Below are positions 10,678 to 18,002 of a DNA stretch of 64,000 nt, piece by piece. Position numbers and translations under genes: made by a program. Within the stretch, counting starts at the first letter, position 1. Every line of letters starts with the position of its first letter. Below the pieces are notes generated by a model. That model was not told the origin of the DNA. It saw nothing but the letters and a program-made list of their open reading frames with translations, and made no database searches. Origin of the DNA: Foliamicus sp965115835 (lineage in GTDB: Bacteria; Pseudomonadota; Gammaproteobacteria; Steroidobacterales; Foliamicaceae); NCBI GenBank assembly GCA_965115835.1, contig OZ220471.1:1984001-2048000 (forward strand), in the 5' to 3' direction.

Positions 10678-12323
10678 CTGGCGTAGCGCTCCTGCACGGC
10701 CTCAAGCATTGCCGTGTCCTCGAATCGATCCAGGGATTCGCGCAGCAAATTCCGGGCACGCTCGGTCTGTCCCAGTTCGAACAAAACCTCGCACAAATGC
10801 GCGGCCACTTCGGGGTGCGGGAGGCTCGCCAGCGCCTGCTCCAGTAACGGCACGGCTTCCTCCGGCCTTCCCAGGCGATACAGCACCCACCCCATGCTGT
10901 CGATGATCGCGGGCGAGTCCGGCGCCAGTTCCAGGGCCAGGAGAATGTGATCGTGCGCTTCCTCAAGACGGATTCCGCGAACGGCCAGCGTGTATCCCAG
11001 GGCGTTGAGAACCTCCGAATCGCGCGGGTGATCGACAAGCAGCTCCTCCATGGCCCGAATGGCCCGGCGGTGCTGGCGCAGTTCCGCCAGCAGGTGAGCG
11101 CGCGCCATGCGCAACTGTCGACTTTCCGGAAGGTAACGAAGTCCTTCCTCGTAGGCGGCCAGGGCATCCTCACGACGACCGGCGGACTGCATGACATAGG
11201 CGACCAGCGGCAGGCTTTCGCAGGCGTGCCGGGGATCACGGCGAACCAGCCCGGTTGCCGCAGCCAGGGCTTCGTCGAACTCTTCCAGTTCCACGAATGC
11301 CCGAACCATGCTCCGCGTTGCCGCCAGTGCCAGCGCGTCCGATTCAATGCCCGCATACCACTCGACCGACTCCAGCCATTCCCCGCGCCCGGCGGCAATG
11401 CGTCCGAGTTCCTCCCGGACCCGATCAGTCTCGTAGCCCCGGGCAAACAACTCAAGCAGGACCGGCTCCGCCAGGCCCCAGGCGCCCAGCAAACGCAGCA
11501 TGCGCGCTTCGGCGAGCGCCAGTTCGTGCCGGTCCGGGTTCCGGGCACGCAAGTCGCGAATTCGGCTGATCGCCTCGCGCGGCTGGCGATTCTCAAGCAA
11601 CAGCATGGCGTAGTGCTGCTCCAGCAGAACGCTGTCGCGCATCGCCAACTGTTCGGTCAAGCGGGCCAGCGCCAGATCCGGGGCGCCCGCGCGCAACTGC
11701 GCGGTAGCCGCAAGCATGTGCGCGGTATCGTGCCCGGGATTGCGCGCCAGGATCTCACCGGTATGGCGCAGCGCCTGATCGTGCTGCCCGGCTTCCAGCG
11801 CAACGCGGGCAGCGAGGGTCAACACCGCTGGCGAGTCGGGAAACTGTCGCGCGAGCGCGGCGACTACCGGCTCCAGGGGCCGCGAGTTCAGCAACTCGGG
11901 GTGAACCCCGGAGAGACGGTCGGCAAACAACTCCACGAAGCGCCCGTCGCCCCCGGAACGAATCAGGCCCTCTCGGGTAACGGCAATTGCACGGTTCGCT
12001 TCACCGGCCGCCACACTCAAGGCCGCCACCAGCGCCAGGGCCTCCAGATCCTCCCCTGCGCGCTCGAGCCACAGCTCGGCCGCCTCAAGAGAGATCGAAT
12101 ACAAATCGCGCCGGTAGGCGAACTCGGCCGCCTCACGGGCGGCTTCCACAGCCTGCGGCCCGCCGGCAAGGCCCGAGGCTGCGCTCAGCATGGCGTGCGC
12201 CTCGCCGGCGGGAAACGGCGGCCAGTCCGCTTCCTCCAGCCACGCCCTGCCGCCTGCACAGGCAAACAAGCAAACGGCAGACAGACAGGCCACGGCGCCT
12301 GCAACGAAAGAACGAAGATTCAC
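10674..12323 (-). CDS. TPR-repeat lipoprotein upstream of lolB
   Basis: From GTG 12323 the product is 549 residues with a short signal peptide and lipobox (CLFAC), followed almost entirely by tetratricopeptide helix pairs. The repeats are clearest at the C-terminus (DSPAIIDSMGWVLYRLGRPEEA; HPEVAAHLCEVLFELGQTERA). Genes of this kind sit directly before lolB in many gammaproteobacteria, and a scaffold role in the envelope is the usual assumption. Longer in-frame starts up to 12440 run into the prfA region and lack a signal peptide. It diverges from prfA across a 67-bp gap containing the inverted repeat GATAA-TTATC. Confidence 0.82.
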   Translation of the reverse strand: MNLRSFVAGAVACLSAVCLFACAGGRAWLEEADWPPFPAGEAHAMLSAASGLAGGPQAVEAAREAAEFAYRRDLYSISLEAAELWLERAGEDLEALALVAALSVAAGEANRAIAVTREGLIRSGGDGRFVELFADRLSGVHPELLNSRPLEPVVAALARQFPDSPAVLTLAARVALEAGQHDQALRHTGEILARNPGHDTAHMLAATAQLRAGAPDLALARLTEQLAMRDSVLLEQHYAMLLLENRQPREAISRIRDLRARNPDRHELALAEARMLRLLGAWGLAEPVLLELFARGYETDRVREELGRIAAGRGEWLESVEWYAGIESDALALAATRSMVRAFVELEEFDEALAAATGLVRRDPRHACESLPLVAYVMQSAGRREDALAAYEEGLRYLPESRQLRMARAHLLAELRQHRRAIRAMEELLVDHPRDSEVLNALGYTLAVRGIRLEEAHDHILLALELAPDSPAIIDSMGWVLYRLGRPEEAVPLLEQALASLPHPEVAAHLCEVLFELGQTERARNLLRESLDRFEDTAMLEAVQERYAR

Positions 12324-12390
12324 AAGGCGATAATAGCCGTTATCGAGGCCAGATCGCTTGGCCGACTTCCGTCGCAGAGCTTTTTTCGCC

Positions 12391-13476
12391 ATGAACCCTG
12401 CCCTGCTGGAAAAGCTGCGCACCCTCAAGAATCGCTTCAAGCGGCTGGAAGCCGCCCTGGCCGACCCGCAAGTGCTTTCCGACGCGGCGCGCCGCCGTGA
12501 TGTCGGGCGCGAGCACGCCCGCTTACAGCCGCTGGCCAGACTGCTGGACCGCTACGAACGCTCGCTCAAGGCGGAGGCCGGCGCCGCCGAAGTGCTGGGC
12601 GGCCACGACGAGGAGCTGCGCGAGCTGGCCCGCGAGGAAATCGCCGCGGCGCGCAGCGAACAGCAGGGGCTGGAACTGAGCCTGCGGCGATTTCTGCTCC
12701 AGCCCGACCCGCGCGACGCAAGGGATGTGTTTCTGGAAATACGGGCTGGTACCGGCGGCGACGAGGCAGCGCTGTTTGCCGGCGACCTGTTTCGTATGTA
12801 CGCGCGCTACTCGGAGGCGCGGGGCTGGTCGCAAGACATCCTGAAGGCAAGCGAAAGCGAGCACGGCGGATACAAGGAAGTGATCTGCCGGCTGTCGGGC
12901 AAGCGGGTCTTTTCGTACCTGCGCTTCGAGTCCGGCGCCCATCGCGTGCAGCGGATCCCGCAGACCGAGTCCCAGGGCCGCATCCACACCTCGGCCTGCA
13001 CCGTTGCGGTGCTCCCGGAAGCCGAGGAAAGCGGCGAAATCGAGATCGCCCCAAGCGACTTGCGCGTGGATACGTACCGCGCGTCGGGCGCTGGCGGACA
13101 GCATGTCAACAAGACCGACTCCGCGGTGCGCCTGACCCACCTGCCGACGGGTATCGTGGTGGAGTGTCAGGACGAACGCTCGCAGCACCAGAACCGGGCG
13201 CGCGCCCAGTCCCTGCTGCGGGCGCACCTGATGGACGCCGAGGAGCGGCGGCGCGAACGCGAACGCGCCGAGGAGCGTCGCTCGCAGGTGGGCAGCGGCG
13301 ACCGCTCCGAGCGCATCCGCACCTACAACTATCCCCAGGGCCGTGTGACCGACCACCGCATCGGCCTGAGCCTGTACAAACTCCCGCAAATCATGGAAGG
13401 CGATCTCGACCCGATCATCGAGCCTCTGCGCCAGCATATGGAAGCCGAGCAAATGGCCGCCCTCGACAGCGCCTGA
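12391..13476 (+). CDS. prfA: Peptide chain release factor 1
   Basis: A 361-residue class I release factor that reads UAA/UAG stop codons and triggers peptide release. The GGQ motif is at residues 235-237 in SGAGGQHVNKTD. The ATG at 12391 gives the canonical N-terminus (MNPALLEKLRTL); the frame is open 33 bp further upstream without homology. The gene is intact. The usual partner prmC, which methylates the GGQ glutamine, does not follow; accessory DNA begins right after the stop, and pieces of the prfA 3' part recur at about 14.5, 15.4 and 17.9 kb. Confidence 0.95.
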   Translation: MNPALLEKLRTLKNRFKRLEAALADPQVLSDAARRRDVGREHARLQPLARLLDRYERSLKAEAGAAEVLGGHDEELRELAREEIAAARSEQQGLELSLRRFLLQPDPRDARDVFLEIRAGTGGDEAALFAGDLFRMYARYSEARGWSQDILKASESEHGGYKEVICRLSGKRVFSYLRFESGAHRVQRIPQTESQGRIHTSACTVAVLPEAEESGEIEIAPSDLRVDTYRASGAGGQHVNKTDSAVRLTHLPTGIVVECQDERSQHQNRARAQSLLRAHLMDAEERRRERERAEERRSQVGSGDRSERIRTYNYPQGRVTDHRIGLSLYKLPQIMEGDLDPIIEPLRQHMEAEQMAALDSA

Positions 13477-13605
13477 TTGCCGCCGCCCCGAACCCGCCCG
13501 GAGGATATCGAGAACGAGAACGGGCGGCTGCGCCGGGCGGCGGCAGAGAAATCGTCAACGCACCAACATTCAAACGGAGTAGTCGGCGGGGGAAGCCAGT
13601 TCGCA

Positions 13606-13634
13606 TTGACACTGTAAGGAAATTTCCTTACATT
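13606..13634 (+). promoter_or_regulatory. Promoter with 20-bp palindromic operator for prlF-yhaV
   Basis: A sigma70-like promoter, -35 TTGACA (13606-13611) and -10 TACATT (13629-13634) with 17-bp spacing, is almost filled by the perfect palindrome TGTAAGGAAATTTCCTTACA (13613-13632). Its position is right for autorepression by the antitoxin or the antitoxin-toxin complex, as in type II systems. The binding itself is inferred. Confidence 0.75.
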
Positions 13635-13664
13635 CGATTAATGCACAAAAAGGAGGCCGAACCC

Positions 13665-13985
13665 ATGTCGATCATCCACGAAGTCGCAACGATGACGGCG
13701 AAGGGCCAGATCACCCTGCCCAAGATGGTCCGTCAGGCGCTGGGGGTGGATGTCGGCGCCAAGGTGGCATTCGAGCTCCGGGAGAACGGGCAAATCGTCG
13801 TCAGTCGCGCCGCAACCGAGCATGAAGATCCGGCAATCGGTTCGTTTCTGGATCTGCTCGCCAGCGATATCCGGGCTGGCCGGCATGTTCGGGCCATTCC
13901 CGACGACTTGGCGCGGAGCATGCTCGAACATGGGCAGCGTGAAGCGAAATTGGACGAGGACATCGACGGCGAAGTTGACCTCTGA
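13665..13985 (+). CDS. prlF: Type II antitoxin PrlF (SohA), AbrB-like
   Basis: A 106-residue protein with an N-terminal swapped-hairpin AbrB DNA-binding domain: ATMTAKGQITLPKMVRQALGV followed by GAKVAFEL. PrlF neutralises the YhaV ribonuclease and represses its own operon. The start at 13665 is preferred over ATG 13641 because AGGAGG (13651-13656) lies 8 bp before it. The acidic C-terminal tail fits a toxin-binding segment. The stop overlaps the toxin start (TGATG), giving translational coupling. Confidence 0.88.
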   Translation: MSIIHEVATMTAKGQITLPKMVRQALGVDVGAKVAFELRENGQIVVSRAATEHEDPAIGSFLDLLASDIRAGRHVRAIPDDLARSMLEHGQREAKLDEDIDGEVDL

Positions 13986-14443
13986 TGCAGCGCCACGGAT
14001 GGACGCTGCTGTTCCACGATTGCCTCATCGACCAGCTGCGCCAGCTCCACCGCGCAGCCCAACGCGCGCAGCGAAGCAATCCGACAGGGTTCTCCTCCAA
14101 TGCGAACGTCAAGCTGTTCCGCGCGCTGAGCCGGTTGATGCTGGAAGCCATCCCGCAGGATCCATCCCGGAACGAGTACCGCCAAGGCAGCACACTCGGT
14201 GCGCGCTACCGCCATTGGCGGCGGGCAAGGATCGGCAGACGGCTCCGATTGTTCTTCCGCTACGATGCCGGAGCGAAGGTGATCGTCTACGCGTGGGTCA
14301 ATGACCAATCCACGCTGCGCTCATCGGGAAGCAGGGTCGGTCCGTACACAGTCTTTGCCAGGATGCTGGCACGGGGGAATCCGCCCGACGACTGGGGCTC
14401 ACTGATGACCGCCTCCAGGCCAGACTGGCAAACAGGTCAATGA
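13985..14443 (+). CDS. yhaV: Type II toxin YhaV (ribonuclease)
   Basis: A 152-residue RelE-superfamily toxin. It matches YhaV in HGWTLLFHDCLIDQL, IPQDPSRNEYRQG, the RLRLFFRYDAGAKVIVYAWVND core, and YTVFARMLARGNPPDDW near the end. YhaV cleaves mRNA, and in E. coli it is held in check by PrlF. The sequence looks complete, with no frameshift. The module lies immediately behind prfA and is bounded downstream by a degenerate copy of the prfA tail, so it was most likely acquired as a cassette. Confidence 0.9.
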   Translation: MQRHGWTLLFHDCLIDQLRQLHRAAQRAQRSNPTGFSSNANVKLFRALSRLMLEAIPQDPSRNEYRQGSTLGARYRHWRRARIGRRLRLFFRYDAGAKVIVYAWVNDQSTLRSSGSRVGPYTVFARMLARGNPPDDWGSLMTASRPDWQTGQ

Positions 14444-14490
14444 GCGGGCCGGGGACGACATGCATGTACTCCGCCTCTGAGCCGCGCGGC

Positions 14491-14637
14491 GCATCGGCCT
14501 CAAGCCTGCGCAAACTCCCGCAAATCATGGAAGCGAGGCGATCTCGACCGGATCATCAAGCCTTGCGCCAGCATATGGAAGCCGGGCAACTGGCCGCACT
14601 CGATAGCGCCTGATTGCCGTCGCCCGAAACCCGCTCG
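14491..14637 (+). pseudogene. Degenerate copy of the prfA 3' end (fragment 2)
   Basis: This stretch matches prfA from base 13359 through its stop and about 20 bp beyond. Shared blocks include CAAACTCCCGCAAATCATGG, CCAGCATATGGAAGCCG and GCGCCTGATTGCCG. Indels relative to the gene break the frame: +1 near 14501, +4 near 14532 and -1 near 14562. By eye, identity is roughly 85%. It is what a displaced 3' end of prfA would look like after insertion of the prlF-yhaV segment. Confidence 0.85.
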
Positions 14638-14656
14638 AACCCGGGTTTTTCGGGAA

Positions 14657-15433
14657 ATGCATGTGATAGCATCCATGGAATGCGGAACTTCCAATGAGGG
14701 CGAAGGGGATCCCTTTTCTGCCATGGACAAGGAACTGGCGTGGCCGCCGCCGGAAAAATCACGCCGCCAAAATCGGGGTTCCAGGCCATGGACGAAGAAC
14801 AAGGCTGCAAACCTCGCAATAACCATCGCAATTTTTTGCGCAGGCTGGTGGTTGACTGACATCTTTTCGCCAAAAACACAAACGGTATACTTCCATGAAG
14901 AGTATGGTAATTGCAGCGTCTTCGAACAAATTGACCCGTCTGCTGATAAGGTGGCATACGTCCTTAGCTGCAGACAACGGGAATTAACTGACAAGACAGT
15001 AATTTCGTTTGTAGCTTTTGAGCCCAGCGGCGATTTTGGCGTCTTCCTGTCCAAAGGATTTCGATTCCTGCCAACCGACACCACTGATATTGCGATTGGA
15101 GTGGACCAGAGTGAGTTGTACACCGCCAGATGGGATTATGACAGCGAGGACGATTACGCCCAATTGATGAATGATTCTTTGCTCTTCAACGCATTATTGA
15201 GGGAGATGTCCGCTGGAGACCGAATCGCAATTCGTGTTGGAAAAGAACAAGGCGACATCGTGATAAGCGGAGCCAATACAGCAATTGCCGACTTTTCCGA
15301 ACGTGTATCGCATGCAGAATTGCATGCAAACTTGATAGATTTTGAGGTTTTCGGGGGAACAGAAGACAAAGAGCGCCAAGAGCGAGCCCGCCTCCGGCCC
15401 ATGTTTCGAGCAATCCTGATGGACACCGAGTAG
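14657..15433 (+). CDS. Hypothetical single-pass membrane protein with prfA-derived C-terminus
   Basis: A 258-residue open frame that I do not recognise. A single membrane helix lies at about residues 50-70 (AANLAITIAIFCAGWWLTDIF); the rest, about 190 residues, is probably outside the membrane. ATG 14723 (MDKELAW) is an alternative start, as the first 22 residues are weakly coding. Base composition is clearly more AT-rich than in neighbouring genes, suggesting transfer. The end (ERARLRPMFRAILMDTE) resembles PrfA NRARAQSLLRAHLMDAE, and the following DNA continues as prfA, so the gene seems to have been joined to a prfA fragment and now stops inside it. Confidence 0.5.
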   Translation: MHVIASMECGTSNEGEGDPFSAMDKELAWPPPEKSRRQNRGSRPWTKNKAANLAITIAIFCAGWWLTDIFSPKTQTVYFHEEYGNCSVFEQIDPSADKVAYVLSCRQRELTDKTVISFVAFEPSGDFGVFLSKGFRFLPTDTTDIAIGVDQSELYTARWDYDSEDDYAQLMNDSLLFNALLREMSAGDRIAIRVGKEQGDIVISGANTAIADFSERVSHAELHANLIDFEVFGGTEDKERQERARLRPMFRAILMDTE

Positions 15434-15558
15434 CGACGGCGTTCACAGGTGGGCAGCGGCGACCGCTCCGAGCGCACCCAAACCTGCAACTCTCCCCGGG
15501 ACCGTGTGACCGACTACCGCATCGGCCTCAAGCCTGCACAAACTCCCGCAAATCACGG
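15360..15558 (+). pseudogene. Degenerate prfA fragment (fragment 3, middle part)
   Basis: From about 15420 to 15558 the DNA follows prfA 13229-13396, with one block of the arginine/glutamate repeat missing. Clear blocks are AGGTGGGCAGCGGCGACCGC, ACCGTGTGACCGAC-like and CAAACTCCCGCAAATCA. The earlier part, 15360-15420, is a weaker match inside the preceding gene. It shares the variant CGGCCTCAAGCCTGC with fragment 2, against CGGCCTGAGCCTGT in the intact gene. It breaks off just before the IS region. Confidence 0.75.
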
Positions 15559-15722
15559 CAGAAAGGGTGCCCCTCCCCATCGCCAAATTGTCAGCAATTC
15601 CCGCCAAATTTGACATGTGAGTGATTTCAGGGGTTTTGGGCGGTTCGAGAAGAAGTTCTTCGCAAACTTTTCATCCGAAAACCGTATGATTCGAGCGATT
15701 GTTGGAGTACAGGGGATGAACC

Positions 15723-17039
15723 ATGTCCAAGATCCAGTTTCGCAAGACGCTCAGTGCCCCGGGATTGCTCCGGGTGGTGCGCGGTTGTTTCGATCGCATT
15801 GAGGATCCGGTTGCGAGCCGTGGCCTGCCCCTGACGGACTGTCTGATGTCGGCGCTGGCGATGTTTGGGCTGAAGTATTCGTCGCTGTTGAGTTTTGAGC
15901 AGGACGCACGGGGCGAGGAGCGCACCCGGTCGAACTTGAGAAGCCTCTATGGGGTGGAGCGCGCGCCGTCGGATACAACCATGCGCGAGCGACTGGATGA
16001 AGTGGATCCGCGCTCGCTGCGGCGGGCCTTCAAGCGCGTGTTTGCGGCGTTACAGCGTGGCGGGGGGCTGCGGGACTTCACCTGGCTAGACGATCATTAT
16101 CTGTTGTCGGTGGACGGCACGGGCTACTTCTCCTCGCAGAAGGTGCATTGCGCTCATTGTTGCGAGCGGCGTCACCGGGACGGTCGTGTGACCTACTATC
16201 ACCAGATGCTGGGTGCGGTGCTGGTGCATCCGGAGCATCGCGAGGTGTTTCCGCTGGCGCCGGAGCCGATCCTGCGCGCGGACGGTTCGCGCAAGAACGA
16301 CTGCGAGCGCAACGCGGCCAAGCGTCTGCTGCGGGATGTGCGGCGCGAGCATCCGCATCTGAAGCTGTTGGTGGTGGAGGATGCGTTGGCCTCGAACGGT
16401 CCGCACATCCGGCTGTTGCAGGAATTGGACCTGCGCTTTGTGCTGGGGGTGAAGCCGGGCGACCATGCGGAGTTGTTTCACTGGGTGGCTTCGGTGATGG
16501 CGACGCGGGTTGTCGAGACCCAAGGCGAGGACGGTGTGCGGCGGCGGTATCGCTTTCTCAACGGTGTGCCGCTCAACGACGCGAATTTCGACCTGGAGGT
16601 GAACTTTCTGGAGTGTTGGGAAACCACCCCCAAGGGTCGGGAGCGGCACTTTAGTTGGGTTACGGACATCAAGATCACGGAATCGAATGTGGAAGCGCTG
16701 ATGCGTGCCGGTCGGGCGCGTTGGCGCATTGAGAACGAGACCTTCAACACCCTGAAGAACCAAGGCTACGGCTTTGAGCATAACTTTGGCCACGGCAAGC
16801 GGCATCTGGCGACGGTATTTTCCGGTTTGACGATGCTGGCTTTTTTGATCGACCAGATTCAGCAGCGCTGCTGTGCGCTGTTTGGGGCGGCACGGGAGCG
16901 GGAGGGTCGTCCGAAATACTTCTGGGAACGGTTGCGCCGCTTGTTTCTGGAGTTCTTCATTACCGGCTGGGAGGCCCTGTATCAGGCCATCGCCTTCGGC
17001 CACCACCCAACCGAACTGGCGCCCTTCGACACCTCCTGA
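15723..17039 (+). mobile_element. IS transposase (DDE, IS4/ISNCY-like)
   Basis: An intact 438-residue transposase with an RNase H-like DDE core. The first D is in LLSVDGTGYF, the second in LLVVEDALAS, and the E is in RWRIENETFNTLKNQGYGFEHNFGHG, a signature typical of IS4-related and unclassified (ISNCY) families. A weak GGAG sits before ATG 15723. I could not define terminal inverted repeats by eye, so the ends are not placed; the element probably lies between the prfA fragment ending near 15558 and the truncated gene at 17170. Its position at the 5' break of the CsgG-like gene suggests it caused that truncation. Confidence 0.85.
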
Positions 17040-17169
17040 CCCCATCGCCGTGGTCGGGTGTGCGACGAGCGGGTTCTTCAGGGAAACAGCGTAGCCAAAC
17101 CACTTATCCGGCGCCGGCCGGAGGGGTAGCCTTCCCCAACTGATCCGCCAACCGGCCATCCGCACCAGA

Positions 17170-17841
17170 ATGCCACCCCATCAGCACCACAAAATGGCTT
17201 GGCGGGAATTGCTGCTTGCCGGAGTAGATTACTACGTCTATGGCACAGTCACCAATTTCGGCCAGGGACAAAGTGGTGTCAGTGTTGGAACATCGTCCGG
17301 CGTTGGGTCGTTGTTCGGCGGACGCGCAAAAAAAGCACTTGGTTCTGGGCTATCCACTGGCAGCGTAGAAGTCCAAATGGGTGTGGATCTTAAAGTCTCG
17401 GAAGTGGCGACGGGTCGCATAATTCTTGCTGATACTCTCAATGCTACCGTAGAGACTGGTTCCGCATTCTCGCTCGGTGGCATAGAGCAGGTGCAAGCAA
17501 GCGCGGACCCTTTCGCGGATGTTCAGCGAGTGCTTGCCGCAAGAATATCGGAAGCAATCGTAACGACTTTTGTGCCAATCAAAGTAATTCAGGTGCAGGG
17601 TGATGGAACACTTATTCTGAATTATGGAAATGTCATGCTTGCGCCGGGAGAACAACTGATTGCCTTTGAGGTTGGGGAAGGCTTTATTGATCCTGATACT
17701 GGTGAAGTATTAGGCTCAGAAGAAACCGAAATTGGCAGAGTTGAAATCACTCGCGCGGAAGCAAGGTTTTCTCGCGCTCAAATCGTAGGCGAGGAAACTT
17801 TCAATGCTGAAGGAGCTACGCTTAGGCGTGTTGTGGAATAA
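17170..17841 (+). pseudogene. 5'-truncated CsgG-like gene remnant
   Basis: An open frame of 223 codons resembling the C-terminal two thirds of CsgG/LpoB-like envelope proteins (GVDYYVYGTV, MGVDLKVSEVATGRIILADTL, VQRVLAARISEAIVTTF). A tail domain follows (VIQVQGDGTLILNYG, APGEQLIAFEVGE) that recalls the end of FlgT. The signal peptide and first strand-helix units are missing, and the IS lies just upstream, so I call it a remnant even though an ATG is present. It is more AT-rich than the core genes. The function was probably outer-membrane-associated. A short functional protein cannot be excluded. Confidence 0.6.
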
Positions 17842-17907
17842 CTGTTTGGCGAGAAGGTCTGAACAACTGCGGTTTCGGCTGGCGTTCGAGCGGTTTCGCT
17901 GCACGAT

Positions 17908-17962
17908 GATCGAACGCTTCCAGCACCGAGCCCGCGCCAGTCCTTGCTGCGAGCGCACCCTC
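17908..17962 (+). pseudogene. Short degenerate prfA fragment (fragment 4)
   Basis: GAACGCTTCCAGCACC followed by CGCGCCAGTCCTTGCTGCGA and GCGCACC matches prfA 13172-13231 (GAACGCTCGCAGCACC, CGCGCCCAGTCCCTGCTGCG) with small indels. It encodes ERFQH-RARA, compared with ERSQHQNRARA in the intact factor. It is the most diverged piece and corresponds to the most promoter-proximal part of prfA seen among the copies. Confidence 0.6.
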
Positions 17963-18002
17963 CTCACTCGTCAAGCGCCCTCTACGAACCCGTACGGTAA
18001 AA

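Noticed and set aside
13501..13560. Reading EDIENENGRLRRAA after prfA, resembling the coiled coil of an IS3 OrfA
   Set aside because: Only about 18 codons, with no other IS3 trace; chance similarity cannot be excluded.
15575..17049. 10-bp direct repeat CCCCATCGCC at 15575 and 17040 around the transposase
   Set aside because: The right copy begins one base after the transposase stop, leaving no room for a terminal repeat, so it is probably not a target-site duplication.
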